Positions 24,035 to 36,620 of a stretch of DNA of 64,000 nt are shown here, piece by piece; positions within the stretch are counted from its first letter, which is position 1, and each line of letters opens with the position of its first letter. The DNA is from Lamellibrachia columna. Its lineage: Eukaryota; Annelida; Polychaeta; Sabellida; Siboglinidae. The notes beneath the pieces were generated by a model that worked only from the letters and a program-made list of their open reading frames with translations, did no database searches and was not told the origin of the DNA. The position numbers were made by a program, and so were the translations under genes. The stretch is taken from NCBI GenBank assembly GCA_963662155.1, contig OY759270.1, forward strand, positions 11,359,426 through 11,423,425, in the 5' to 3' direction.

Positions 24035-24405
24035 AGAGACAAGGAGATTAAGATAAGATCAAATCGATGTTTTTTAAGATATTAAATTGATATTTCAGTA
24101 TTTTTGTCTCACTTAATGAAGATAGAAGAACCAGAGGACATAAAGTAATGTTAGTGAAGGAACAGTGTAGATTAGATATAAGAATGTTCTCACAGAGGAC
24201 AATAAATGGCTGATACAAAATTATCTACTGATTGTGTAAATGCTAGCAGTGTGAATATGAAAAAAAACCCGACAAATTCAGAAGGGTGGATTACACATAG
24301 TTGAATAATTGTTGGATTCTTGATAAACCAAAGGCTTGCTTAGCTGCTTGCCATCTGAGTTTTCCCTTGGATGGCAATCTTGTTAAATCTTGTTAAATGA
24401 GAGGC
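24035..24405 (+). mobile_element. LINE family R-B: reverse-transcriptase C-terminus and 3' end (decayed)
   Basis: Around 24130-24240 the translation reads RTRGHKVMLVKEQCRLDIR in outline and then, after frame changes, TDCVNASSVNM. This is the block R-TRGH-x-K-L-K-x-R-x-x-D-x-R-K ... WN-x-L ... VV-x-A-x-SV that closes the reverse-transcriptase ORF of many invertebrate non-LTR retrotransposons. A 3' untranslated region follows and ends in a TCTTGTTAAATCTTGTTAAA tail. Stops and frameshifts make it inactive. The opposite-strand copy at 29085-29460 is homologous over its whole length. Confidence 0.78.
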
Positions 24406-26215
24406 TGTAATCTTTACTGATGTGCATTTGATGGCTTCTTTATTCATACAGTCTCCTCTCAGAGTGACCAACTTAAGGACAACCGAATTTGTATTGATTT
24501 GAAGCGGATGCACCATATATAATCCTGACAGAACTTTGATGAATCGTTTGGCCTCTACACTTTCCGAGTGACCATTCCAATCCACTAATCTGGTCAACTC
24601 CTCATTGATTTCTGAATCTAGGTCAATTTGATTGATCATTCCAATGCATTTGTTTCTTTGATGAATTATTCCATGTCCAATCTTTCAGACTGAACATTTT
24701 AATCAACCTGGTGTTTCTTTAGCTGCTATTATTTGGAAGGAAAACCGAAAAATCTCTCCCAAGCACAAATACATTCTTACACGATTCAGATATGTGATTG
24801 TAAAACATCATTTAGGATAAATTGCTCTTGCGTGATTAGTTTAAGTATTAGGCAGTCAGTTTAATTAAAGAGTGCATACTGTTGTTGAAATCATCAAAAT
24901 AATAGACGTCAGTAACGTTCGAAAATGTGAATAGCATTATGTTATAGTATATAGAGCCAAGCCACATTTGCCTTTTTTTTTTTTACCAGGTCTAGTCCAA
25001 AATAATATAATAGTTAGTCTGATGATTTCACCAAAACCAAATAATAAATTTGTACAATTGATTTAGCAAGTCGTACTCAAACTCGATAGGTTAAATTTTT
25101 TACAAAATGTGTCTGAAATGGGACCAGTGAAAAAAATTTATTGCAAGGGACCTTTAAGTACGATAAGCACAATGTCAAGTGGCCAGCAAGTGCGCTGGTG
25201 TTGACATGACCAGCTCGATTGCAGTTACAAAAAAATTGGCCTATTTGGCAGTATTTTGTTGAGGTATGCCTCCTAAAATATAAAGAGGTGATGGTTTTCT
25301 TATTCAAGATAGGGAGGAATTTACCTACTATTTGTGAACTATCATGACCACACGTCCCCCGAAGTGGAATCGTAACTCTGCCCCTGTTTTGTGTGGCAAA
25401 ATGGTATTGCATACACAAAAGCAAGGTCATACACAAAAGCAAGGTCATGCAAAATGTTCAGAAACCAGAAATGGAATGGACTGTTATGATGTCTTTGTAT
25501 ATATATTTTGTATAGTTTCTGATTTCATAATGTTTCTGATTATTTTAAGTTGTTTAAGATGTCTAATAATAACAATAATTACAAAACTTCTGTCATGCCT
25601 GCAATACTGAGAAACCTGAACTCAGAGACACAAATATAAATGGGATTATTGGTGGTAGTTATGGTACATTTATTAGTTGATGTAGGACTTGACCTAAGGC
25701 TACATTTTGGTAAGCCAATTAATTTACATTTTCATCCATATTCACATCTGTAAAGTGGGTTTTTAAATGTCTAACCTTCTAAGTTTGGTAGATGTAGATG
25801 TTCCATAGATATTATTTTGGCCTTTCTGGCACGACTTTGAAACTATTGGCACAGTTCCAGATAAGAAATTACTTAGCAGTTCGTTCACGATTCCTGTATT
25901 GAATAAAAATATGGACTATATGCGCCTGTTTTTGCTGAAAAAAGTTGTGTATGCAAATGGATGAATGGTAGAATAATTGAAGTTGGTGGATGTATACAGG
26001 GCATTGTACTTGGCTGTTGGCTTATTTCTTTGCTGGTTTGGCAGTTCTACGGGAAAACATTGCAACCCACTGATTCTTTTGAACACTGTCTGATGTTTTC
26101 TATGGTTTTTATTACTGATATATAGTGACTCTGTTTCTGGAAGGATGTAATATGTGATGCTCTCTCAGAAGCATCATATAATTACTTTAATATGGGTGTG
26201 GGTTTGTGAATATGT
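24406..26215. other. No recognised gene
   Basis: Unassigned AT-rich sequence. A 17-bp direct repeat (ACACAAAAGCAAGGTCAT) occurs twice at 25411-25447. Confidence 0.5.
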
Positions 26216-26228
26216 AGGTGTGTGTGTG

Positions 26229-26260
<32 letters not shown>

Positions 26261-26335
26261 TGCGTGCGTGTGCATGTGCGTGTGTATACGTGTGTGCACG
26301 CATGTGTGTGTGTGTACGTGTGCATGCATGTGTGT
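26216..26335. repeat. (GT)n / (GCGT)n microsatellite
   Basis: GT repeats pass into GCGT repeats and then irregular GTGTACGTGTGCATG sequence. The Cys/Val/Arg open frames are artefacts. Confidence 0.96.
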
Positions 26336-26874
26336 TTGGTTTTATAGTTCATTTGACATTTAACTTGGACTCATGGTTAGTCCGGAAGACTAATCCAGCG
26401 TGCACTCATCCCACAGGGATGTGCACTTTCCCACCAGTTTCCCCAACTCATAGGAAGAACTCGTTTACAATCATCCCTTCCCTACAGATGTGATTAAGCT
26501 TGGGGATCCAGTCTCAGGATGTATACCTTTCCCAGTCAATCATTGGAAATCACTTTCCCACCTGGCACAGTTTTAACCCTTTCACACACAATCCCTGAGA
26601 GCCATTTAACATGGCAATAATAACTTACTTAACCTTTTCATCTACAAGTTTATGTTTTTTTATTATTAGTGGTAGTTACCATAAATTTATTGGTTGACAT
26701 AGGACTTTACCCAAGGCTAGATTTTGATAACCATAAATATCTATGTCTAAGTGGAGGTTTTCCGCCTAGATGCATTAACCCTCTTCTTTCCACTTCACGG
26801 TCATTTGAGCTGCTATTTTTCTTCACATTTTTACCAAATCACTTGCTAATGATAATGTCACGGGAGTTTTCTCT

Positions 26875-27070
26875 CCTTCCCTCTGCCCTTCCTTTTTCCC
26901 CTTCCTCCCTACTTCCTTTATTCCTTCCCTCTGCCTTCCTCCCTGCCTTCTTCTTTGACTTCGTATCTGTCTATGTGCCTCCCTCCCACCCTCCCTCCCA
27001 TTTCCATCCCTCCCATTTTCCCTCCCTCCCACCCTTCCATTTTCCCTCCCTCCCACTCTCCCTCCCATTT
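26875..27070 (+). repeat. CT-rich tract, (CCCTCC)-type degenerate repeat
   Basis: This pyrimidine-only-biased segment contains many CCTCCCATTTTCC-like units of about 20 bp. The minus-strand open frames (GGREGGRE-type) reflect composition. Confidence 0.85.
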
Positions 27071-27326
27071 TGTCTCCTTTGCCTCTCTCTCAACCAGTAT
27101 TTTTTCCTAAACTGGATCACTTCCTCCCAGGAAGGATGTGCCGTATGATTCTCCTTAGTGACGGGATGACTGATCCCCTTCCCAGTCGTAAATGAAACAG
27201 ATGGTTCTTTTTCTGTCCCTGGCAAAGTTCCATTTAGTCCCGTGAAGAATGCTCCCTTGATACCTGCCCCGGAAGAGTGGGATAGTTTGAACTTTGATAA
27301 GAACCTGCAGTAGTGGAAGGTTGTTA

Positions 27327-27581
27327 AGAACTTTGTAAATATAAAAACTAAAAAAAATGGATGTGGTTGGGTCTGGAGCCCACAAGGATTATCACAACAA
27401 AATTGGAAAGAGTTTTTCATGATTGAAATTTGGCAATAATCACCTTTCCATGCACTACATTTGCAATATGTGTACAGTGCCTCCAAGTTTCGTTTTTTAT
27501 AGGGGTGTGAGTGGGTGAGTTGGTGAGGTCAATCATACCCAGATATTTTGGGATTGTATTTTTTTTATTTGCATAACCCCA
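27327..27581. mobile_element. MITE, family R-D, copy
   Basis: It opens with a diverged AACTTTGTAAATATAAAAA end and closes with TTTATTTGCATAACCCC, its imperfect complement. The interior ATTATCACAACAAAATTGG and CCTTTCCATGCACTACA blocks match 11658-11927. Confidence 0.7.
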
Positions 27582-27618
27582 TACCACGGGTTAATGTTTT
27601 CACTTCCTTTGGACCTTT

Positions 27619-27768
27619 GAATTGCATTTATGCCAGCTGGTTAAGAACATGTTTGTGATTATCTATAAATGTTATACTAACCACAGCATGATTGAATAGC
27701 ATTTACACCAGCTGGTATAGAACATGTTTGACATTATCTACAAATGTTATGCTAACCTCAACATGATT
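27619..27768 (+). repeat. 75-bp tandem duplication
   Basis: Two adjacent units share CAGCTGGT, AGAACATGTTTG, ATTATCTA, AAATGTTAT and CATGATTGA, at about 85% identity by eye. Confidence 0.85.
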
Positions 27769-27827
27769 GACCTTTTGATGTTGAACACCTAGCCCACCCT
27801 CAATGTAGCCCCAATGGCATGAGTTAG

Positions 27828-29009
27828 GCCCATTGTGGCTACTTCCCGTTACAGCTACTTTCCATTATGGCTACTTTTTTTCCCATTAGGGCTTCTTTTG
27901 TGGGAGCAACTAATTAGAAATTGGAACTAATCCCGTTATAGCTACTTCCTTGATTCTGTTCTTGAGCCATGGGAGAATCAATTATTTCAGATGGTATACA
28001 ACGTAAAAATACATGATGTGTAAGCATTACAGTTTTATTAAGACATGAATACATTAATTGTACAGAGTACTCAGTATAAGATACTCCATACATTATGCCC
28101 AACATTATGCATTGAACAGAAGTCATGAAAGTCATGTATCACAAGTGATGTCATTCTAACATCAGCAAGTAACTGCCATCAATCGCATGTGAATGTCACT
28201 CTAATTTAAGTAAGTGTCCATCTGCAAGCAGAAAAATAGTACAGATAAGTACAGATCTTTCCCCATCACATACTCCTGTTTGAACTGAGCCAGACACTGG
28301 TTCACAATCCGATACTTCCTCTTCTTCTGTGGTGGTTGTATGGCTGCATGACGTTGTGCAAGCTTCAGCTCTGTTGCTGCCTGATCCTTCCTCGTCACCT
28401 CCACAGACTCAAAGATGTTGGGGTGATGTTTACCCACAAGTTTTGTGAACTTCAAGGAGGGTGGTCATGCTCACCACCCTACTTCATAAAGACACCAGCC
28501 TCACTGGTTGTCAGTGTTGACTTGTATTTAATGTCATATATGGTACACACCCAGTATTTGTTGCCATGTGGCCCAGTCCGCCTACACCGGAGCCTGTAGC
28601 CTCTGTACATGGCTGAATACTTCCCATATTTGCTTGTTGCAAATTCAACCACATCCATCTTTAATAATATTACATAGATACAGATACAATGTTCTCAGTG
28701 ATACTAAACATAGAATGATTCATTGTGAAAATGTCTCAGCTTATAAGTAATATAACCACTACTCCAAAGAAGCCATGTACAACACTGACAGTTACATGCA
28801 TCTTGGTAAAACCAGTTATGCTTTAACCACTTTAACCACAAATAACCACATACAAATAAATTAATGCTCCTCCTCCTTAGCTGGCTAATTACTGGCTAAT
28901 CCCAAAAGTAGCCGTAACCGGACTAGTTTGGGACTAGTCTGATTGCTCCTCAAAAAAATAGCCATAATGGAAAAATAAAGTAGCCGTAACGGGAAGTAGC
29001 CAATGGGAA
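27828..29009. mobile_element. Mutator-like (MULE) transposon relic with long terminal inverted repeats
   Basis: The left end reads TGGCTACTTCCCGTTACAGC and the right end is its near-complement, ending GGGAAGTAGCCAATGGGAAG. The inverted arms run about 130 bp and repeat further GTAGCC / GGCTAC modules internally. Between them, on the minus strand, lies a FLYWCH-type finger fragment, which is typical of the N-terminus of animal MULE transposases. The MULE catalytic domain is absent. The target duplication was not resolved. Confidence 0.68.
28479..28658 (-). pseudogene. FLYWCH-type zinc finger fragment (MULE transposase N-terminus)
   Basis: The ATG at 28658 opens 59 codons, followed by an in-frame TAG. 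The protein contains YSAMYRGYRLRCRRTG, GNKYWVCTIYD and, just past the stop, EHDHPP. FLYWCH fingers follow the pattern Y-x-x-x-x-Y-R, then W-x-C, a second Cys and a final H-x-H, and bind DNA. Here the second zinc Cys (expected near the Tyr-Lys after WVC) is missing and the stop separates the histidines, so it is broken. A separate minus-strand frame at 28201-28455 continues with GKHHPNIFE, a Lys/Arg-rich PPQKKRKYR patch and helical sequence. It may be the frameshifted continuation. The enclosing inverted repeats support a transposon origin over a host FLYWCH gene. Confidence 0.62.
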
Positions 29010-29084
29010 GACTTCATTGGCATAGGCACTGAGGCACGGTTGGTTGTGTCTATCACAAGTGTCCATTACTGTAACCTGGAAACA

Positions 29085-29460
29085 TTTAACAAAGTTTTAA
29101 CAAGATTTAACAAGATTGAACAACATTGCCGCCCAAAGGGAACAAAAAACAGTTACACAATCAGTAGATAGTTTGTTCCATTCATTTATCGTCCCCTGTG
29201 AGAATACTTTCTGATATCTAATGTCCGCTGTTCCTTCACTAATGTTACTTCATGTCCTCTGGTTCTTATACCTTCATTTAGTGAGAAAAAATACTTCTAT
29301 CAATAGTTTCATAAACGTTCATTGTATTAAAAACTTCAAAACGTTCATCTCTTCTTAATGTCCTTGTCGGTTTTATGTGTTTTCCATAACTGTGACATGA
29401 TGTCTTGTCATTCTGTAGTCCACAGTGACCAGTTATCTTGGCTCCAGGTTAAACATTATT
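29085..29460 (-). mobile_element. LINE family R-B: reverse-transcriptase C-terminus and 3' end (decayed)
   Basis: On the minus strand the translation gives DERFEVFNTMN, EDMKVTLVKEQRTLDIRKYS and HRGR, with interrupting stops. A 3' untranslated region and a (TTGTTAAATC)-like tail at 29085-29125 follow. It aligns with 24035-24405 over the full length and is clearly inactive. Confidence 0.78.
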
Positions 29461-31311
29461 CTGCTGCAGTGTCTTAGTATACGTTTCTCCAGTTTCTTTC
29501 ATAATTATCAGTCTTGGTTGATACATGGGACCCTCCTTTACTTACAAGTCTGGTACTTAGTCCTGCCTGGTTCCTAGTGTTTATTTTCCCAGCCATGGAT
29601 GGTCTCTGTCTTCCTAATTAGATCTTCCCAACTAAGGAAAAGGTCTCTGGTCATTTGAAAGGCCACTCTACCCATTTAAAGTTAATTCTGCTTGCCTAAT
29701 AGACATTTCATGCTTGACTGCACATCACTGGTCAGCAACAGCTGTGGTCACTCCCTGGTCACTTCTTGGTCACACCCTCTCCTGTGACACTGGCTCCCTG
29801 TATATAATTGGACAGGTTACAGACTGATTCTCCAAGGAGAGACAGATGTGAAACTCACTTCACCCAGCAGTTGAATGGATATCATATTGCAATAATGCCT
29901 TTATTATAATTCACTTTGATAGCTATGAATGTTTTTACTTATTAATTACTCAGAAGAACATTTAGGGACAGTATAAAAATTTCACAATAGGAACATTTAG
30001 CTATTTCGTGGTGCTTTGCAATTTAATAACATGGTCTAGAATTGCTAAACAAACAAATAAATAGATTAAACTATTAATAATAGTAATTATGATAAAATAA
30101 ATGTACAATATAGAAGTATAATAATAATAATAAAATAATAATTATTAAATAACTCAATAAATAAATTTATTTCAGCTTCAGGAATTTTATAAAGGGAACA
30201 TAACATTCAACATCAAAATATCAGGTATTCATGTTGGTTTGTTGGATTTCATCGAACATTTTTGGCAAGAAAAGACCTTTTTTCCCAAATGAGTATGTGT
30301 GAATTTGAGCTTTTTAGTCAAAGTAGTTTTGTGGTAAGTTTGTGCTTCCTGCTTAGTTCACCCTTCCAGGGTAATAAAGCTGGATCTGTACCCCTGAGTG
30401 GGGGAGGGATTATTGGTGGGGCAGCCTGGGGTAGATAAGCAGGAAGTTAACCCCATGGGGGTGAGAATGGAATTACCAGGGATTACTTAAATATCCTTCC
30501 TCAACAAAAATTTTTTTGCTAGTCTCATTTCAAATTAATTTGGCGAAATATCAAACCTACCTAGTATCCACTGCAACATGCTAGCTTTTGTATGCAGTTT
30601 TTGTGAAATCATCAGACAAACTATTAAATTACTTAATGTTTGGTCAGACATTAATTGAAGTGAAAATGGTAACACTGAAAACTTTTGTAACTTTGTCATG
30701 TGATCTGCGAAATGATGGAAGTCACGTCCATGATTGGTATTGATTTGCAGTGTTTCCCATTTTGGAATATCCAGTACTTTGAGCCTTACCAGATTTAACG
30801 ACTGAAGTCAATTCTTTCGATGATTTAAAAAAAAAAATTTTTTTTTTATTAAATCAACTGCGGATGTTACTTAAACTGTTCACAGACTACATATTTGGAT
30901 ATCAACGAACCGGATTCGCGATAGGCTAAATCAGTTGAGTAATAAGGGTAAGTTGGGTGGATTTAAAATTGGGATTACACGGTAGTAGGGAAGCCCCAGG
31001 GTCCAGGAAGTGGGGAAGTCACAGGTGGGGTAGTTACCCTGATTTTGATAACCAGCCTGATGTCCTGGGGTGAGCATATGGCCTACTCCTGCTGGGTGGA
31101 AATTGGGTTATATAAGGTGACAGGTTGATCACCCATGACATGGGGCTGATAATGCATTGGGGTGCTTGCTTGACACAAAATGGTACTCCCTGGTAAGGGG
31201 TTAAGAACTTGTGCAAGAGGGGAGGATCACATACATCCATCAATGTATCTACAGAGGGGGTAGTTACTGACACCTAAAACACCCCATGCTTCATGAATAC
31301 AAGTTTGTGTA

Positions 31312-31313
<2 letters not shown>
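29461..31313. other. No recognised feature
   Basis: Unassigned. It includes an AT-rich ATA/AAT-type tract at about 30040-30170 and a poly-A/poly-T palindromic run at 30828-30849. Confidence 0.5.

Positions 31314-31380
<67 letters not shown>
31314..31380. repeat. (TA)n microsatellite
   Basis: About 66 bp of uninterrupted TA repeat. Confidence 0.97.
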
Positions 31381-31385
<5 letters not shown>

Positions 31386-32099
31386 TATAACGGGTCAGGC
31401 CACAAACAACAAAACAAATGTAGTCCTTAAATATATGCAATGTACCCAATCTCAGTGGTATTTTAAATGATGCACCTTTTAGTGGTGAGATGTTGTGGTA
31501 TGAAGCGGATTTGAAGATGTGCAGGTATTTTGGTGGATTTTCCTCCGAAACACCAGTATTAAGATTTTGCGAAAACAGCCAGTTTTTCAGGGTATGCATG
31601 TTTGGGACATGATTAGGAGAGCTAGAGGTATGCGATTTTGACGAAACATATTCAGCACATCAATAGCACAATGGCAGTTGGTGTGAACAATTTTTTATCA
31701 TCAGGTTTTCTTGTAATCAGACAAAACACTGCCAGAACCACCAGTGGGAAAATCAACTGTGCACTGGGCCTGGGCCTGGGGTAATAGCCACATTATCATT
31801 AGGGATGAGATTGAAAGTAAATCATGACATCAGCAGGGGCTGGGGATAATTAAATGTAGGGCTGGCAGAAGGGCAGATGTTGACAGATTGCCCTTCCAGA
31901 CTAGTGTAGCAGACTGCTAGACTCAGGGTGTTATGGCTAGGTTTGTGGGCAGACCACACTGTCTTTCTGATTGACATCTGGCTGCAGTTAGGAAGTGAGG
32001 TGGTACTTGTCACCTGATGTTGATATATTTGGTGTTGCTGCCAAATCTCTTCTCTCTGTCTCACTGTCCCTGGCCCTCTCCCCTCCCCTTCCCTCTTCA

Positions 32100-32190
32100 T
32101 CACCATCTCTTGCTCCTCTTTCCTTTCTCTTTCCTCTTTCATCCCTCCCTCCCTCCCTCCCTCCCTCCCTCCCTCCCTCCCTCTTGCTGT
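32100..32190 (+). repeat. (CCCT)n microsatellite and CT-rich flank
   Basis: About ten CCCT tetranucleotides at 32143-32183 are preceded by irregular CT-rich sequence. It abuts the 5' edge of the SINE that follows. Confidence 0.95.
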
Positions 32191-32425
32191 CATTTGAAAC
32201 TTGGCCAGTTTCATTCACACCACATTGTCGGAATTCACTCAGCTGTATAAATGAGTACCTGGCTGTAGACAGCAGTGAGACTGTGAATAAATAGCTTTCA
32301 CACAGTAATGACTTCCAAGAGAAGTCAGTTGGTGTTGGAAGGAACTGGTTTACCTGGGGGTGAAGTGTGAAGCAGCCATAAAACTAGATGTCATGCTATA
32401 TAAGGACATACCTTTTACCTTTACC
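32191..32425 (+). mobile_element. tRNA-derived SINE, 5'-truncated
   Basis: It matches the family body: AACTTGGCCAGTTTCATTC, AATTCACTCAGCTGTATAAA, GTTGGTGTTGGAAGGAAC, GGGGGTGAAGTGTG and a TACCTTTTACCTTTACC tail. The tRNA-like head is replaced by the CCCT repeat. Confidence 0.8.
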
Positions 32426-32711
32426 ATTTATAATAGTTTATAGCCAAATTGAAATCTACTGACTTTGTATATAATCAATCAGTTTTGTAAGATAGACTTC
32501 TGTGTAGTGAAAAATGCAATTGTTTACCTATCAGTTGGTAAGTAGTTAGACAGGAATTACACATCCTATGTTTAGCAACATATTTGTAATTTTTTATTCA
32601 TTTTACACTATCCTTATTAGTCATAATGTTGTTCACATTACCATATTGTTTTTTTATTATTCTAATCTGCAACATGTCTACTGATTCTTATTTCCTGTTT
32701 CTGCCTTCCTC

Positions 32712-32910
32712 GTGTCCCTCTGAGTTCATCCCTTTCTCATCTCCCTCTGAGATCATCCCTCATCTCCCTCTGAGATCATCCCTTCCTCGTTTCCCTTTGA
32801 GATCACCCCTTCCTCATCTCCTGAGATCACCCCGTCCTCATCTCTGGGGTCATCCCTTCCTCATCTCCCTCTGAGATCACCCTTCCTTGTCTACCTTTGA
32901 AATCACCCCC
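32712..32910 (+). repeat. Degenerate ~30-bp minisatellite
   Basis: About six or seven imperfect units contain CTCATCTCCCTCTGAGATCA with variable spacing. Confidence 0.8.
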
Positions 32911-35129
32911 CTTCCTGCTACCAAACTTTCCAAATACTGATTCCTGGAAGACCTTTACAGTGGCTTTTGTAAAGCTTCTTCATTTCTGTGGATTCATCTG
33001 ACAATATTCTTTTTCCTACAGCCACTCAGAAAATCACCAGAATTATTACATCCAGACTTTACACAAAGTTAAGAACAAGCATTTCAATTAAGAACAAAGT
33101 TTTAGGTTTTAATTATCATAGACCAGGAAAAATAAATTATCAAGATTTTTTATGAATATGTGTATTGATTAGGGATATAAAGTGTTGTGTCACAGGTAAT
33201 GTGTGAAGTCGTAAAAAAATATTTTGGGGGGCACACAATGCTTTCCTCTGTGAAATGTGCTAGTTTATAAGAGTAACATATCTTCTTTAGGAGTCATTTG
33301 TGTAGATTAGTTAGTCTGTTTGTTCTACACAGACTGCGAACAGACGCCAGAAGTGTGGAATAGTTCAATGTTGGCTGTTCCATTAACTTGCTTTATTGTT
33401 CAGCAGGCACGAATCATAACTTATTCTATATACGAAAACATGCCAACTACAAGATGCCAGGCATGGGCGTGTGGTATTTTCTTGCAAACAATAGTTAGAG
33501 GCACCAGTGACTTAACAAATGTAAGACTGCAGTTGTGCAACGAGACATGTTGTTGACCACATTATCTGCCTCAGGCTATGCATTGCATGAGAAGTTTGTT
33601 TCCTGAAGGAAATTCTTTACAGGCACTTATGCATATCCTGTCCATAGTGGTGGGCACATGTTTCCTTCTGTATAATTGTATAATTCTGTCACAGTGATAA
33701 ATTTATGTTTCCCTTCAAGCACAGATATGTATACTTTATTGGTAATGTCCGTTTATTAATGGAAGCAGAATTGTAGCATTTAGGCAATCACACAAACACG
33801 GTCCAAATCCATAGGGTTCTGGCATACGTCCCTATCAAAAGAATTGGCTTCTGTATGAAAATGGCAGGAATCTGCAACTGATGATGGTTTGTCCTTTCTT
33901 AAACATCAGTAATGTATTCATTAATTTTAGCCGATGTCGCAATTTGTGGTAGTTTGCCTATGGGCAGATGGGTTCTTTCTGTTGATGTGGGCTGGTTGCC
34001 ATTTGCCTATGATGAATCATTCCCATATTCATGCACCAGTAGTAAATGATAGCTTCAGCAGAACAACGCAATACCTGGACTCATACTTCACAGTTGTAAA
34101 AGTGATATATTCCCTGCTAGAGAAGCCACAGGGATAATTCTAGGGTTATGGTCCCAAACGAAACAGTTACGTCCTCCTCGCCTATATCAGAACATGGAAA
34201 ATATAATTATAACAATTTATTTCAAAATATATTATAACAAGGATGAAATCATCTAAAATGTATGTAGAAAATTCTTCAAATGTGAAAATGTAAATTACTA
34301 CAATACGGAACCACTTCGAGTTAGTTGCTAGACAAGGGACAATTCAAATCTGCCCCACTTAATTATGACAGCCAGAGGGTGGTGAAAATTGAGCCCCACC
34401 CCTATTGTGAAGGCAGGGTAACTCTAGCCTGCCTCTCTCACCTCCCCTGCCTTGTTTTTTGGCTGTTTCCATTCAGCAATTTGATTTGGCCACATGGAAG
34501 CTAGGCATGCATGGAGTGGGTGGCAGGTGTTGAAATTGTTAAAAAACGGACTAGTGGGGGGTATGTGGACTTTTCAATTTTTAAAGGACTGCGTGCTGAT
34601 TACTTACTCTTACTCGTCCACTGTGCTGCCAGGGACACAAGGTAGAGAGGAATCAATGCCATCCATTTCTATCTTCCTTCTAAGTCCTGCGTCTTTATTT
34701 TCTGGCATGCAGTACCACGGCTGCCTTGGTATTCTTGTGGTGGCTTTCGTAGCCCAAACATCTCCATGTTCTTTTCAATGCTGTTGATTTGATTGGCTCT
34801 ACATTTGCTCTTTTAGGGACTTCTTCGTTGGTGATGAATTCATTCCATTTGATGTGTCGAAATCTGCACAAGCATCTGGTCTGGCAACTTGCTAGTTTCT
34901 GTTCAGTTATTTTGGTTGTTTTCCATATTTACTGATTTGATTGCTTGCTTGCAGAGTCAAGTGATTGCCATGTGTGAATTTGTGTGAATTTTTCCCGTAG
35001 AGTAGCATCTGTTGATGAACTTGTGGGATATAGTTTTGGAAATGAAACGTATAAATTTATTTTCTAAGAAAAATCAAGATAAAGTCATGTATACATAAAA
35101 TCAAGAGGAAAGTTGACATTTAACATAAG
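32911..35129. other. No recognised feature
   Basis: Unassigned DNA. A 78-codon plus-strand open stretch at 33320-33556 has several cysteines and a fairly balanced composition but no family resemblance. Confidence 0.45.
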
Positions 35130-35575
35130 TAAGACAAAGATGAGAGAGAGGAACTCTATAGAAAGGAGAGAGAGGAGAAATAGAGGGGAGATACGGGAGG
35201 TGTAGCAGAGGGGAGAGAGAGGATAGAGGGGAGTGAGAAGAGAGAAGAAAGTGAAGAGAAGAGAGAGAGGAGAGAAGAGAGGAGAGATGGATGGAAAGAG
35301 AGGAGAATATACAGGAGAAGAGAGAGGAGACAGAGAAGAGAGATGAGAGAAGAGAGAGGGGAGAGGAGAGAAGGGGAAGAGAGAGGAGAAATGGAGGGAA
35401 AAGAGAGGAGAATATACAGAAGAGAGAGGAGAGAGAAGAGAGGAGAGAGAAGAGAGAGTGGGAAAGGAGACATAAAGACGAAAGAGAGGAGACATGAGAA
35501 GATAGAGTAGAGAGGATGAGGAGATAGAGGAGAGAAAGGAGAGAGGAGACTCACAGAGGCAGACAAACAGAGAGA
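35130..35575 (+). repeat. Purine (GAGAG)-rich low-complexity tract
   Basis: About 445 bp of almost pure A/G with irregular GAGAGAGGAGAGAAGAG phrases and several AGGAGAATATACAGRAGA repeats. The 212-codon minus-strand Ser/Leu/Pro frame is a composition artefact. Such strand asymmetry can form H-DNA in vitro. Confidence 0.93.
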
Positions 35576-35961
35576 TAGGAGAGAGAAATATAATTAGTCC
35601 GAGCTGCCAAATGAAATATGAGCTATCAGTTAAAATATGATTTAGCTTGTAAATCTTAGTAAGTTGGATGATTGACAGAAAATCATTGGGGGCCACTTGA
35701 ATGGGCAATATCCCCCCAAGCAATGTGGATGTTATTTCAATTAGTGGTATGTTTACCTTGGTGATAAGTGGCTGTTTGTACTTTCCTGGGAAGGTATTTG
35801 CTTAGTCAGTGGAGCAGCCCATGTTACTGCAGTCTGTTATACAAGTATTATGTCATCTCTGAAGGAACAGCTGCTTGGTGCAAATACTGGACCTATTTAG
35901 CCAATGTCTTTCACTATTCTTGTTTGATAAGGTAGGCTGGGGAAATGTGACACTGAGATTT

Positions 35962-36620
35962 TCAAGGGGCTTAGTAAATAAAAAAATCCAATAATAAAAA
36001 TGTTGTTGGATAAATCAATCAATCAGTCAATTGTTTATTCCAACACACAGTTACAATACAAATTACTAAAAAAAATGTGCAACAAATGTGAATTGGTGAA
36101 GACTACACCAGGGTGAGTTGGAAATGGTGTGAACAGAAGTCTTAGTGCAATACTTATCTATGGTTCACCCCGTGGCGTGTTAAGCCGTCAACTCAAATGA
36201 TAAGTAATTATATATTTGCATTACTTACAACACGTAACAATTGAAAATCGTTGCTAAATAAATTGTGATTAATACATTGCAATAATATCTAACTTGTAGC
36301 ACTTTTTAAATGCTTGTATGGTTATATAAGTGGTAATGTTTCCATTAAGGGAGTTCCATAATCTTGCTCCATATATGGAGATGTACAGTGATTTTGCATT
36401 AGTACGAAAGCAAGTTATGCAGAATCGTTCTGTCTAGTACCATATATATAGACACATATGGTTTTTAAAAAAATTTATGAGAGGAGAAAGAAATATAATT
36501 ACCTATAAAAAATTGGAAAATAGGAGGCAGTGAATATGCATTGTCAAATGCAGTGAATGGAAAGCCGATTATTGCTAAATTTCAACTGGAAAAAGCTCTC
36601 TCAAAAATATACTTTTCCAA
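35962..36620 (-). mobile_element. R-D MITE copy interrupted by a LINE insertion
   Basis: The left segment (35962-36008) is the R-D end AGGGGCTTAGTAAATAAAAA. The interior R-D block with TGCAGTGAATGGAAAGCC resumes at 36519. Between matching R-D sequences there are about 510 bp, against about 60 bp in the copy near 1065-1150. The excess corresponds to the LINE fragment at about 36010-36500. Confidence 0.6.
36010..36440 (-). mobile_element. 5'-truncated non-LTR retrotransposon (reverse-transcriptase C-terminus)
   Basis: Minus-strand frame 36433 to 36272 reads RTNAKSLYISIYGARLWNSL and then TIQAFKKCYK before a stop. The Y/H-G-A-R-L-W-N-S-L block followed by FKK is the standard end of CR1/L2/jockey-like reverse-transcriptase ORFs. 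The 3' untranslated region ends near 36010 in ATCAATCAATCAGTCAA (complement of a TGATT-type tail). The 5' part is missing. Confidence 0.78.

Noticed and set aside
35085..35723. 212-codon Ser/Leu/Pro minus-strand frame
   Set aside because: It is produced by a purine-only tract with no domain or splice signals.
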